DNA from: Ramlibacter montanisoli
GTDB taxonomy: Bacteria > Pseudomonadota > Gammaproteobacteria > Burkholderiales > Burkholderiaceae_C
Direction of reading: 5' to 3'
Length of the DNA stretch: 64,000 bases
Assembly (NCBI RefSeq): GCF_013087525.1
Contig: NZ_JABFCS010000001.1
Location: 744,001-808,000, forward strand
Made by a program: the position numbers and the translations under genes. Below, piece by piece: positions 51,291 through 60,406 of the stretch. The stretch's first letter is position 1, and the number at the start of each line of letters is the position of its first letter. The notes under the pieces were generated by a model. It did not search any database and was not told where the DNA came from. It saw nothing but the letters and a program-made list of their open reading frames with translations.

Positions 51291-52302
51291 TTACTTCGCC
51301 TGCTTCGCGATCTCGGAGCGGAACTCCGCCAGCACCTTGGCGGCGTCCTTCATGCCCTTGGCCTCGGCGTCCTTGGCCCACTTCTGCTCGAGGGTCGAGG
51401 TCTTGGCCTTGATGTCGGCCACCAGCTTGGCGTCGGCCTTCACGACCTGCACGTTGTTGGCCTGCATCAGCGCGTAGGCGCGGCGGTCGAACTTGTCCCA
51501 GCTGCGGCCGATGATGCGCGCGGCCACCTCGCCGGACGCCGCATCCACGGCCTTCTTCTCGTCGGGGCTCAGCTTGTCGTACTTGGCCTGGTTCATCATG
51601 AACACGAAGCTGGTGTTGTACAGGCCGCCGGGGAAGACGGTGGCGTGCTTGATCAGCTTGTCCAGCTTGAAGGCCTCGATCGATTCGGCGGGGAACAGGG
51701 TGCCGTCCATCACGCCGCCGGACAGCAGCTCGTAGGACTCCGGCGCCGGCTTCAGGGTCACGTTCATGGACAGGGCCTTGGAGATCTCGTTGACCATGCC
51801 GCCGCCCACGCGCCACTTCAGGCCCTGCAGGTCCTCCAGCTTGGTCACCGGCCGCTTGGTGTTGAACACGATGCCGGGGCCGTGGGTGAAGTAGGCCAGG
51901 ACCTTGACGCCCTCGTGCTCCTTCAGGATCTCGGGGCGCTTCATCGCCACGCGGTTGAAAGCCACCGACATCGGCTCGGCGGCGTCGCCCAGGAAGGGGA
52001 ACTCGGCCATCTGCGTCAGCACGAAGCGGCCCGGCGTGTAGCCGTGCACGGTGAAGGAGACGTCGGCCAGCCCGTTCTTCACGGCGTCGAAGGTGCCGGG
52101 GGCGCCGCCACCGCGCGCGGCAGGTGGTTGCAGCGGATCTTGCCGTTGGCGTTCTTCTCGACCAGGTCGCACCATTCCTTCTGGGCCAGCGTGAGCGCAT
52201 GGGTCGGGGGACCCAGCTCGACGTGGTCAGCACGGTCTGGGCGCCGGCGGTGCCGGCGGCGCAAAGGGCGGCCGCGGCGAGGGGAAGCAGGCTTCGTTTC
52301 AT
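51291..52302 (-). CDS. TRAP transporter substrate-binding protein, DctP type (two frame breaks)
   Basis: A periplasmic protein of about 337 residues with a signal peptide ending near GTAGAQ. It then has [50 protein letters not shown] and [20 protein letters not shown], matching the DctP family. The substrate is not known. Frame breaks occur near 52205 (CCCCC) and near 52115 (GCGCGCGG); adding one base at each gives 338 codons including the stop. The ATG has GGAG eight bases upstream. Confidence 0.9.
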
Positions 52303-52444
52303 CCAACGATCTCCGGTGTTCATGTGTGGAGGGACTGTAAGGCGGCCCCTTAAGGCGAACGGTCCTGACTTTCCCGCATCGCTGAATGTCGGCCCCGTGA
52401 CAGTTGGATGCGGCGCTCTAGCGCTTTCGCGGCGGTGCCGGGCC

Positions 52445-52475
52445 TATAATCAAAAACGAACGGTCGTTCTTTTTG
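52445..52475 (+). promoter_or_regulatory. etfB promoter with overlapping palindromic operator
   Basis: A perfect -10 TATAAT lies at 52445-52450. Just downstream, AACGA-ACGG-TCGTT (52456-52469) is a palindrome flanked by A and T runs and would cover the transcription start. It has the look of a TetR-family operator, as used for fatty-acid and acyl-CoA regulons. The -35 is weak. Confidence 0.6.
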
Positions 52476-52565
52476 CTTCCCCTGGGCGAAGCGCGGGGGG
52501 CACCCGCCCCCGCATAGAATTTCCGGTTTACGTACACGTCAATTCAAACTCTAGGAGTGCCCAGC

Positions 52566-53317
52566 ATGAAGGTCCTGGTCCCGGTCAAGCGGGTGGTGGA
52601 CTACAACGTGAAGGTCCGGGTCAAGTCGGACAACACGGGTGTGGACATCGCGAACGTCAAGATGAGCATGAACCCCTTCGACGAGATCGCGGTGGAGGAA
52701 GCTGTGCGCCTGAAGGAAAAGGGCGTGGCCACCGAGGTGATCGCGGTGTCCTGCGGCGTGCAACAGTGCCAGGAGACGCTGCGCACGGCGATGGCGATCG
52801 GCGCCGACCGCGCGATCCTGGTGCAGACCGACGAGGAACTGCAGCCGCTGGCGGTGGCCAAGATCCTCAAGGCGCTGATGGACAAGGAGCAGCCGGGCCT
52901 GGTGATCCTGGGCAAGCAGGCGATCGACGACGACTGCAACCAGACCGGGCAGATGCTGGCGGCGCTGGCCGACCTGCCGCAGCCACCACCTTCGCCTCCA
53001 AGGTGGAAGTGGCCGACGGCCGTGCCAAGGTCACGCGCGAGGTGGACGGCGGCCTGGAGACCATTTCCGTGTCGCTGCCGGCCGTGATCACCACCGACTT
53101 GCGCCTGAACGAACCGCGTTACGTGACGCTGCCCAACATCATGAAGGCCAAGAAGAAGCAGCTGGACATCGTCAAGCCCGAGGACCTGGGCGTGGACGTC
53201 AAGCCGCGGCTGAAGACCCTGAAGGTGACCGAGCCCGCCAAGCGCGGCGCCGGCGTGAAGGTGCCCGACGTGGCCACCCTGGTTCAGAAGCTCAAGACCG
53301 AAGCGAAGGTGATCTAA
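52566..53317 (+). CDS. etfB: Electron transfer flavoprotein subunit beta (one frame break)
   Basis: A protein of about 250 residues beginning [19 protein letters not shown] and containing the beta-subunit signature region ([37 protein letters not shown]) and the C-terminal [15 protein letters not shown] arm. With EtfA it accepts electrons from acyl-CoA dehydrogenases and passes them to ETF-ubiquinone oxidoreductase. The frame breaks near 52984 (CCGCAGCC); one added G joins LADLPQ to [10 protein letters not shown]. etfA follows immediately. Confidence 0.94.
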
Positions 53318-54250
53318 GTGGCCTCTCTCGTCATCGCGGAACACGACAACCAGTCGATCAAGCCCTCCACCCTCAACACCGTGACGGCCGCGGCCGCCTG
53401 TGGCGGCGACGTGCACGTGCTGGTGGCCGGTGCCAACGCTGCGGAGGCCGCCAAGGCCGCTTCGCAGATCGCGGGCGTGGCCAAGGTGCTCCACGCCGAA
53501 GGCGCGCAGTTCGAACACGGCCTGGCCGAGAACATGGCCGCGCAGGTGCTGGCCATCGCCTCGAACTACTCGCACATCCTGTTCCCGGCCACGGCCAGCG
53601 GCAAGAACATCGCCCCGCGCGTGGCCGCCAAGCTGGACGTGGCGCAGATCTCCGACATCACCAAGGTCGATGCCGCCGACACCTTCGAGCGCCCGATCTA
53701 CGCGGGCAACGCGATTGCCATCGTGCAGAGCGCCGACCAGATCAAGGTGATCACGGTGCGCACCACCGCCTTCGATCCGGCCGCGGCCACCGGCGGCAGC
53801 GCCGCGGTGGAGAGCGCAAGCCCCGTGGCCGACAGCGGCAAGAGCAGCTTCGTGGGCCAGGAGATCGCGCAGAACGACCGCCCGGAACTGACCGCCGCCA
53901 AGATCATCGTGTCGGGCGGCCGTGCCATGGGCTCCAGCGAGAAGTTCCACGAAGTGCTGGAGCCGCTGGCCGACAAGCTCGGTGCGGCGATCGGTGCGAG
54001 CCGTGCGGCGGTGGATGCGGGCTACGCACCCAACGACCTGCAGGTCGGCCAGACCGGCAAGATCGTGGCGCCGCAGCTGTACATCGCCTGCGGCATCAGC
54101 GGGGCCATCCAGCACCTGGCCGGCATGAAGGACTCCAAGGTGATCGTGGCGATCAACAAGGACCCGGAAGCGCCGATCTTCAGTGTGGCCGACTACGGGC
54201 TGGAAGCGGACCTGTTCACGGCGGTGCCGGAACTGATCAAGGCGCTGTAA
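53318..54250 (+). CDS. etfA: Electron transfer flavoprotein subunit alpha
   Basis: An intact protein of 310 residues, GTG start directly after the etfB stop. The C-terminal FAD-binding domain shows [51 protein letters not shown] and [15 protein letters not shown], the ETF-alpha signature. It works with the acyl-CoA dehydrogenase encoded next door. Confidence 0.96.
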   Translation: MASLVIAEHDNQSIKPSTLNTVTAAAACGGDVHVLVAGANAAEAAKAASQIAGVAKVLHAEGAQFEHGLAENMAAQVLAIASNYSHILFPATASGKNIAPRVAAKLDVAQISDITKVDAADTFERPIYAGNAIAIVQSADQIKVITVRTTAFDPAAATGGSAAVESASPVADSGKSSFVGQEIAQNDRPELTAAKIIVSGGRAMGSSEKFHEVLEPLADKLGAAIGASRAAVDAGYAPNDLQVGQTGKIVAPQLYIACGISGAIQHLAGMKDSKVIVAINKDPEAPIFSVADYGLEADLFTAVPELIKAL

Positions 54251-54278
54251 GCGCTGTGTGTGAGTGAGAAAACTCCCT

Positions 54279-54358
54279 CCCCCGGGGGAGGGCTGGGGTG
54301 GGGGCAGCGCGCGCCCCGGTGCGCCCCCACCCCCACCCTCCCCCAGAGGGGGAGGGGG
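54279..54358. repeat. CTCCCTCCCCC/GGGGGAGGG palindromic intergenic element
   Basis: CCCTCCCCC-GGGGGAGGG forms one hairpin, then GGGGTGGGGGC pairs with GCCCCCACCCC, and CCCTCCCCC-AGA-GGGGGAGGG forms another hairpin. It fills the 125-base gap between etfA and the acyl-CoA dehydrogenase gene. Elements with this sequence are widespread between genes in Burkholderiales. Confidence 0.8.
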
Positions 54359-54375
54359 CAAGACAGGAGATCGCC

Positions 54376-56166
54376 ATGAGCTACACCGCCCCCGTCAAGG
54401 ACATGCTGTTCGACATCGAGCACCTCGCCGGCATCGAACAGATCGCGCAGCTGCCCGGCTTCGAGGAAGCCGGCCTGGAAACGGCGCAGGCCGTGCTGGA
54501 GGAGTGCGCCAAGTTCAACGAAGGCGTGGTCGCGCCGCTGAACGTCGAGGGCGACCGCAATCCTTCCAGCTGGAAGGACGGCCGGGTCACGACGACGCCG
54601 GGCTTCGCGGCCGCCTACAAGCAGTACGCCGAAGGCGGCTGGCAGGGCCTGCAGCACCCGGTGGACTTCGGCGGCCAGGGCCTGCCCAAGGCGATCGGCG
54701 CGGCCTGCGGCGAGATGCTCAACTCGGCGAACCTGAGTTTCGCGCTGTGCCCGCTGCTCACCGACGGCGCGATCGAGGCGCTGCTCACCGCCGGCTCCGA
54801 CGACCTGAAGGCGGTGTACCTGGAAAAGCTGGTGACCGGCGAGTGGACCGGCACCATGAACCTCACCGAGCCGCAGGCCGGCAGCGACCTGGCGCTGGTG
54901 CGCAGCCGCGCCGAGCCGCAGCCTGACGGCAGCTACAAGGTCTTCGGCACCAAGATCTTCATCACCTACGGCGAGCACGACATGGCGGACAACATCGTCC
55001 ACCTGGTGCTGGCCAAGATCCCCGGCTCGCCCGAGGGCGTGAAGGGCATCAGCCTGTTCGTGGTGCCCAAGTTCCTGGTCAACAAGGACGGGTCGCTGGG
55101 CGCGCGCAACGACGTGCACTGCGTCAGCATCGAGCACAAGCTCGGGATCAAGGCCTCGCCCACCGCGGTGCTGCAGTATGGCGACAACGGCGGCGCCGTG
55201 GGCTACATCGTCGGCGAGGAGAACCGCGGCCTCGAGTACATGTTCATCATGATGAACGCGGCCCGCTACGCCGTGGGCGTGCAGGGCATCGCGGTGGCGG
55301 AGCGGGCCTACCAGAAGGCCGTGGCCTATGCCCGCGACCGCGTGCAGTCGCGCCCGGTGGACGGTTCCGTCAGCGGCCCCGCGCCCATCATCCACCACCC
55401 CGACGTGCGCCGCATGCTGATGACGATGCGCGCGTACACCGAAGGCTGCCGCGCGATGGCCAGCGTGGCCGCCGCCGCCTACGACGCGGCGCACCACCAC
55501 CCGGACGCCGCAGCGCGCAAGCAGAACCAGGCCTTCTACGAATTCCTGGTGCCGCTGGTCAAGGGCTACAGCACCGAGATGAGCCTGGAAGTCACCTCGC
55601 TGGGCGTGCAGGTGCACGGCGGCATGGGCTTCATCGAGGAGACCGGCGCCGCGCAGTACTACCGCGACGCCAAGATCCTGACCATCTACGAAGGCACGAC
55701 CGCCATCCAGGCCAACGACCTGGTGGGCCGCAAGACGGCGCGCGACGGCGGCCAGACGGCACAGGCGATCGCCGCGCAGATCGAGAAGACCGAGGGCGAA
55801 CTGGCAAAGCGTGACAGCGTGGCCGCGCGGGCCGTCGCGAAACGCCTGACCGCCGCCCGCAAGGCCTTCCTCGACGTCGTGGCCTACGTGGTGCAGCAGG
55901 GCAAGGCCTCGCCGAACGCCGTGTTCGCCGGCTCGGTTCCCTACCTGATGCTCGCCGGCAACCTGGTGGCGGGCTGGCAGATGGCGCGTGCGCTGCTGGT
56001 GGCGGAGGACCTGTTGCAAAAGGGACAGGACGCCGCCTTCATGCGCGCGAAGATCGCTACCGCGCGCTTCTACGCCGACCACATCCTGGCCAAGGCGCCG
56101 GGCATGCGCGACAGCATCGTCGAAGGCGCGGACAGCGTCACGGCGTTGCCGCTGGAAGCTTTTTGA
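54376..56166 (+). CDS. Acyl-CoA dehydrogenase, DmdC-type with C-terminal domain
   Basis: An intact FAD enzyme of 596 residues starting MSYTAPVKDMLFDIEHLAG. It has the N-terminal helical domain, the middle sheet motif TMNLTEPQAGSDL, the C-terminal helical domain with catalytic Glu in TIYEGTTAIQANDL, and an extra ~130-residue C-terminal domain. This layout matches the family of 3-methylmercaptopropionyl-CoA dehydrogenase and related long-form acyl-CoA dehydrogenases; the exact substrate is undecided. Electrons would go to the EtfAB encoded upstream. Start chosen at the ATG after CAGGAGA. Confidence 0.92.
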   Translation: MSYTAPVKDMLFDIEHLAGIEQIAQLPGFEEAGLETAQAVLEECAKFNEGVVAPLNVEGDRNPSSWKDGRVTTTPGFAAAYKQYAEGGWQGLQHPVDFGGQGLPKAIGAACGEMLNSANLSFALCPLLTDGAIEALLTAGSDDLKAVYLEKLVTGEWTGTMNLTEPQAGSDLALVRSRAEPQPDGSYKVFGTKIFITYGEHDMADNIVHLVLAKIPGSPEGVKGISLFVVPKFLVNKDGSLGARNDVHCVSIEHKLGIKASPTAVLQYGDNGGAVGYIVGEENRGLEYMFIMMNAARYAVGVQGIAVAERAYQKAVAYARDRVQSRPVDGSVSGPAPIIHHPDVRRMLMTMRAYTEGCRAMASVAAAAYDAAHHHPDAAARKQNQAFYEFLVPLVKGYSTEMSLEVTSLGVQVHGGMGFIEETGAAQYYRDAKILTIYEGTTAIQANDLVGRKTARDGGQTAQAIAAQIEKTEGELAKRDSVAARAVAKRLTAARKAFLDVVAYVVQQGKASPNAVFAGSVPYLMLAGNLVAGWQMARALLVAEDLLQKGQDAAFMRAKIATARFYADHILAKAPGMRDSIVEGADSVTALPLEAF

Positions 56167-56186
56167 AGACAGCGCGCGTCGCGCGC

Positions 56187-56265
56187 ATCGCTGGGGTTCC
56201 TGCGTCACCCCAGCCTACCGCTTGTGAACTCGTAGGCTGGTGGTGAGGCAAAGCCGAACCCCAGC
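56187..56265. repeat. GTAGGCTGG repeat, left of the nitronate monooxygenase-like gene
   Basis: Two facing half-elements: CGCTGGGGTTCC...CACCCCAGCCTAC (56188-56218) and CGTAGGCTGGTGGTGAGGC...CGAACCCCAGC (56231-56265). The second ends 13 bases before the next ATG. Confidence 0.82.
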
Positions 56266-56278
56266 AACAGGAGCCCGA

Positions 56279-57253
56279 ATGTCGAAACTGCCGCCCGTCC
56301 TGCAAAACCTCCCCTGCCGGTCATCGCCTCGCCGATGTTCATCGTCAGCACGCCAGCTGGTGATCGAGCAGTGCAAGGCGGGCATCGTCGGCTCCATGCC
56401 GGCGCTCAATGCCCGGCCCGCTTCCCAGCTGGACGAGTGGCTGCACGAGATCGAGGAGACGCTGGCGGCCTGGAACCGCGCGCATCCGGAACAACCGGCG
56501 GCGCCCTACGCCATCAACCAGATCGTGCACAAGAGCAACGACCGGCTCGAGCACGACATGGAGGTGGTGGTCAGGCGCAAGGTGCCCATCATCATCACCT
56601 CGCTGGGCGCGCGCACCGACGTGAACGATGCGATCCACAGCTACGGCGGCATCGTGCTGCACGACATCATCAACAACTTCTTCGCCCGCAAGGCGGTGGA
56701 GAAGGGCGCCGACGGCCTGATCGCCGTGGCGGCCGGCGCCGGCGGCCACGCGGGCGTGAAGAGCCCGTTCGCGCTGGTGCAGGAGATCCGCGAGTGGTTC
56801 GACGGACCGATCGCGCTGTCCGGCGCGATCGCCAACGGCGGCGCCGTGCTGGCGGCGCAGGCCATGGGCGCCGACTTCGGGTACATCGGCTCGGCCTTCA
56901 TCGCCACGCACGAGGCGCGGGCCAGCGATGCCTACAAGCAGGCGATCGTCGAAGGCACCTCCGACGACATCGTCTACTCCAGCCTGTTCACCGGCGTGCA
57001 CGGCAACTACCTGAAGGCGAGCATCCGCGCCTCCGGCCTCGATCCGGACAACCTGCCGGAAAGCGACCCCAGCAAGATGAGCTTCGGCGGCGGGGAAGGC
57101 AGCAAGAAGGCCTGGAAGGACATCTGGGGTTCGGGGCAGGGCATTTCCGCGGTGAAGGAAGTGATGCATGTGGCGGACTACGTCGCGCGGCTGAAGCGCG
57201 AGTACGCCGAGGCGCGGGCGCGGCTGTCGCTGCCTTCGCTCGCTGTCGCCTGA
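56279..57253 (+). CDS. Nitronate monooxygenase-like FMN enzyme (two frame breaks)
   Basis: A protein of about 324 residues of the 2-nitropropane dioxygenase/nitronate monooxygenase TIM-barrel family. It starts MSKLPPVLQNL and continues, after a break near 56307, as LPVIASPMFIVSTPA; a second break near 56355 leads to LVIEQCKAGIVGSMPALNA. FMN-contact segments AAGAGGHAGVKSPFALV, GAIANGGAVLAAQAMGADFGYIGS and the C-terminal YVARLKREY are clear. The two breaks compensate each other in frame. Typical role: oxidation of nitronates such as propionate-3-nitronate. Confidence 0.87.
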   Translation: MSKLPPVLQNLPCRSSPRRCSSSARQLVIEQCKAGIVGSMPALNARPASQLDEWLHEIEETLAAWNRAHPEQPAAPYAINQIVHKSNDRLEHDMEVVVRRKVPIIITSLGARTDVNDAIHSYGGIVLHDIINNFFARKAVEKGADGLIAVAAGAGGHAGVKSPFALVQEIREWFDGPIALSGAIANGGAVLAAQAMGADFGYIGSAFIATHEARASDAYKQAIVEGTSDDIVYSSLFTGVHGNYLKASIRASGLDPDNLPESDPSKMSFGGGEGSKKAWKDIWGSGQGISAVKEVMHVADYVARLKREYAEARARLSLPSLAVA

Positions 57254-57289
57254 GCGCTGGGGTTCGGCTGCGCCTCACCGCCAGCCTAC
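57254..57289. repeat. GTAGGCTGG repeat, right of the nitronate monooxygenase-like gene
   Basis: GCGCTGGGGTTCGG...CCTCACCGCCAGCCTAC, starting directly at the stop codon of the monooxygenase gene. It is the inverted counterpart of the copy at 56231-56265, so the gene is bracketed by inverted repeats. Confidence 0.82.
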
Positions 57290-57293
57290 CGAA

Positions 57294-58307
57294 TCACTTG
57301 CCCGGCCCGTAGCTCAGGGCCGAGGCCTTGCCCCAGAACACGCGGTACATGAACACCGTGTAGACGATGATCGCCGGCAGCGTGATCGCCACGCCGACGA
57401 AGATCACCACCAGCGACTCGTGCGCGCTCGCCGCCTGCCACACCGTCAGCTTGTCGATCACGATGTAGGGGTAGATGCTGTACGCCAGCCCGAGGAAGGA
57501 CAGCACGAAGATCAGCACCGTGCTGGCGAACACGATCCAGCCGTAGCCCGCCTGCACGACGTTTTCGCGGCTGGTCACGTGCCACGCGGCGAAGAAGGCC
57601 GCCGCGCAGGCCACCGGGATCGGCAGCAGCCCCAGGAACTGCGGCATCGCGAACCACTTGTCGAACACGTTGGGGCTCACCAGCGGCGTCGCCACCGAGA
57701 TGCCCACCAGCGCCGCGCCCATGGGCCACAGCACCAGGCGGGCCCAGCGCACCGCCTTCGCCTGCAGCGCGCCCTCGGTCTTCATGATCAGCCAGCCCGC
57801 TCCCAGCATCGCGTACGCGGTCGGCAGGGTGACCGCGATCAGCACGGTGAACAGCGTGGGCCACAGGCCGTGGTCGAAGGCCGTGAGATAGCGGCCCAGC
57901 ATCCAGCCCTGCGAGGCCGCCGCCATCAGCGAGCCGAGTGAGAACAGGCGGTTCCACATCTCCTTGCGCGCCGCGCGCGCCTTCACCCGGAAGTCGAAAG
58001 ACACGCCGCGCAGCACCAGGCCGATCAGCATCACCGCCACCGGCAGGTACAGCGCCGACAGCACCAGGCCGTGGGCCGAGGGGAAGGCGATCAGCAGAAT
58101 GCCGACGCCCAGCACCAGCCAGGTCTCGTTGGCGTCCCAGAACGGACCGATGCTCGAGACCATCACGTCCTTCTGTTCGTCGGAGGCGAAGGGCAGCAGC
58201 AGCCCGACGCCGAGGTCGTAGCCATCGAGCACGACGTACGCGAGCAGCGCGAGCCCCATCACGGCCATGAAGACCAGGGGCAGCAGGGTGGGCCAGTCGA
58301 AAGTCAT
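57294..58307 (-). CDS. cydB: Cytochrome bd-type (CIO) ubiquinol oxidase subunit II
   Basis: An intact protein of 337 residues with eight membrane helices: starts MTFDWPTLLPLVFMAVMG, then AYVVLDGYDLGVGLL, GPFWDANETWLVLGVG and the C-terminal FMYRVFWGKASALSYG. Partner of CydA in the terminal oxidase that works at low oxygen and, in the CIO type, resists cyanide. The ATG follows the proposed cydA stop by 11 bases with a GAGGAG ribosome binding site. Confidence 0.94.
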   Translation of the reverse strand: MTFDWPTLLPLVFMAVMGLALLAYVVLDGYDLGVGLLLPFASDEQKDVMVSSIGPFWDANETWLVLGVGILLIAFPSAHGLVLSALYLPVAVMLIGLVLRGVSFDFRVKARAARKEMWNRLFSLGSLMAAASQGWMLGRYLTAFDHGLWPTLFTVLIAVTLPTAYAMLGAGWLIMKTEGALQAKAVRWARLVLWPMGAALVGISVATPLVSPNVFDKWFAMPQFLGLLPIPVACAAAFFAAWHVTSRENVVQAGYGWIVFASTVLIFVLSFLGLAYSIYPYIVIDKLTVWQAASAHESLVVIFVGVAITLPAIIVYTVFMYRVFWGKASALSYGPGK

Positions 58308-58318
58308 CTGCGTGCTCC

Positions 58319-59705
58319 TCAGGCGGGTCCGCCCACCGGCATGGCGGCCTTGGGACTCTGGGGGTGTCGGGGTCGGCATCGCGGGGTGCTCCGCCATGTA
58401 CATCAGCACCCGCACGTAGGCGCCGAGCAGGAACACGTACACCACGAGGTAGGACACGAGCGTGGCCAGCACCGTGCCGGGCGGATGCTGCCCGACCAGG
58501 TCCGCCGTGCGCAGCTGTCCGTAGACCAGGAAGGGCTGGCGGCCGACCTCGGTCACCACCCAGCCGGCGAGCGTCGCCACCCAGCCGGAGAAGGTCATCG
58601 CCGTCAGCAGCCGCAGCTGCCAGCGGGAAAGCAGCGTGCCGTCGGCGCCCGCCGCGCGCCGCCGTCGCCAGAGCGTCCATGCGCCCCACCACGACACGGC
58701 GAGCATCAGCATGCCCACGCCGACCATGATGCGGAAGCCCCAGAACACCGGCGCCACCGGCGGGTGCGCGTCCGGGAACTCGTTGAGGCCCTTCAGCTCC
58801 GCGTCCAGGTCGTGCGCCAGGATCAGGCTGGCGAGCTTGGGCACCTGCAGCGCGTAGTCGGTGCGGCCTTCCTTCTCGTTGGGCCAGCCGAACAGCGTGA
58901 GCGGCGCGCTCTTTTCCGTGTGCCAGATGCCTTCGATGGCGGCGATCTTGGCCGGCTGGTGTTCCAGCGTGTTCAGGCCGTGCATGTCGCCGGCCAGGAT
59001 CTGCAGCGGGATCGCGATCGCCGCAGCCATCACGCCCGATCGCAGCGCGCGGTGCGTGCCCCCGTTCGCGGTGCCGCGCAGCAGCTGCCAGGCCGACAGG
59101 CCGGCGATCAGGAAGGAGGCCGTCAGCGTCGAGGCGAGCAGCTTGTGCACGAGCCGGTAGGGGAAGGAGGGGTTGAAGACGATCTGCAGCCAGTCCTGCG
59201 CGTGGTACACGCCGTCGATCACCTTGAAGCCGACCGGCGTCTGCATCCACGAGTTGAGGCTCAGGATCCAGAACGCCGACAGCGTGGTGCCCGCCGCCAC
59301 CATCAGCGTCGCCACCATGTGCACGCGGCCGGACACGCGGTTGCGGCCGAACAGCATGATCCCGAGGAAGGTCGCTTCCAGGAAGAACGCCGTCAGCACT
59401 TCGTACCCGAGCAGCGGGCCCGCGATGTTGCCCACGCGTTCCATGTAGCCGGGCCAGTTGGTGCCGAACTGGAAGGTCATGGTGATCCCGGTGACCACCC
59501 CCAGCGCGAAGCTCAGGGCGAACACCTTGGTCCACAGGTAATAGGCCTCCTCCCAGTGGCGCGCGTCCTCCACGTCCTTCGCCGCGCCGTGGCGCAGGCG
59601 GAAGTACACCAGGAACCAGCACAGCGCGATGTTGATGGTGGGAAAGAGGATGTGGAAGGAAATGTTGGCCGCGAACTGCAGCCGCGACAGCATCAGGGTG
59701 TCCAT
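58319..59705 (-). CDS. cydA: Cytochrome bd-type (CIO) ubiquinol oxidase subunit I (frame break at 3' end)
   Basis: A protein of about 461 residues: haem-ligand His in FAANISFHILFP, WNP-type region PGYMERVGNIAGPLLGYE, AGDMHGLNTLEHQPAKIAA and GRQPFLVYGQLRT. The length, shorter than E. coli CydA, fits the short-Q-loop CIO type. It oxidises ubiquinol and reduces oxygen to water. As sequenced the frame runs into cydB without a stop; a shift in the CCCCC run at about 58363 gives a C-terminus SPKAAMPVGGPA and a TGA at 58319. The GbsR-type regulator gene lies directly upstream. Confidence 0.93.
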
Positions 59706-59707
59706 GC

Positions 59708-60292
59708 TCACGATTCCTTGTTGTTGCCGCCGCGGACGCCGCGGCCGGTGACGCGGTCCTTGAGTTCCAGCACGCGCGTCACCGCGCTGCCCATTCCCAT
59801 CAGCTGCATGGCCGTCTCGGGGGCGAGCCTCTGCACGTCGTCGAACCAGGTCATGAGGCGGTCGATCAGCTCGTACATCTCGCGCATGCGCTGCTGCGCG
59901 TGACGCTCGGCGTCGGTGCCGGGCTGCTCCAGCAGCGCCATGCGCAGCATCGACAGGGTGGGCTCGACCTCGCGCCGGCGCCGCTCCTCGGCCAGCACGC
60001 GGAAGATCTCCCACACGTCCGCGGGCGCCTCGAAGTATTCGCGCCGGTCGCCCGGCAAATGCTTCATGCGCACCAGCCGCCAGGACTGCAGTTCCTTCAG
60101 GCCCATGCTCACGTTGGAGCGGGAGAACTCCAGCGTCTCGGCGATCTCGTCGGCGTTCAGGGCGCGCTGCGACACGAACAGCAGCGCGTACATCTGGCCG
60201 ACCGTGCGATTGATCCCCCAGCGGCTGCCCATCTCGCCGAAGTGGGACACGAACTGCCGGCTCAGCGGCGGGAGGTGGTCCTGCAATGACAT
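59708..60292 (-). CDS. GbsR/MarR-family transcriptional regulator
   Basis: An intact protein of 194 residues with a winged helix-turn-helix (LNADEIAETLEFSRSNVSMG) followed by the wing GDRREYFEA and a long helical C-terminus for dimerisation. It is the GbsR-type branch of the MarR superfamily. The gene ends 2 bases before the cydA start on the same strand, so it probably controls the cyd genes and itself. A palindromic operator candidate lies at 60320-60345, just upstream of its own start. Confidence 0.9.
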   Translation of the reverse strand: MSLQDHLPPLSRQFVSHFGEMGSRWGINRTVGQMYALLFVSQRALNADEIAETLEFSRSNVSMGLKELQSWRLVRMKHLPGDRREYFEAPADVWEIFRVLAEERRRREVEPTLSMLRMALLEQPGTDAERHAQQRMREMYELIDRLMTWFDDVQRLAPETAMQLMGMGSAVTRVLELKDRVTGRGVRGGNNKES

Positions 60293-60319
60293 GGGTCAGA
60301 TTTTGCGCAGATTGCTTTT

Positions 60320-60345
60320 GAATTTTCAGGAAGTTCTGAAATTTC
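60320..60345. promoter_or_regulatory. Inverted repeat, probable operator of the GbsR/MarR-type regulator
   Basis: GAATTTTCAG-N6-CTGAAATTTC: arms match at nine of ten positions. It starts 28 bases upstream of the regulator ATG and lies in the divergent gap to the radical SAM gene. Size and symmetry fit a dimeric MarR-superfamily repressor. Confidence 0.6.
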
Positions 60346-60386
60346 AGGCATGCACGCAGGGCTTTCCCTTCACCCGACATCCGTCA

Positions 60387-60406
60387 TACTGTATGCATGA
60401 ACAGTA
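60387..60406 (+). promoter_or_regulatory. LexA (SOS) box over the start codon of the radical SAM gene
   Basis: TACTGTATGCATGAACAGTA: perfect six-base arms TACTGT and ACAGTA around eight bases, matching the CTGT-N8-ACAG LexA consensus. The gene's ATG (60397-60399) lies inside the box, so bound LexA would block transcription. Confidence 0.82.
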
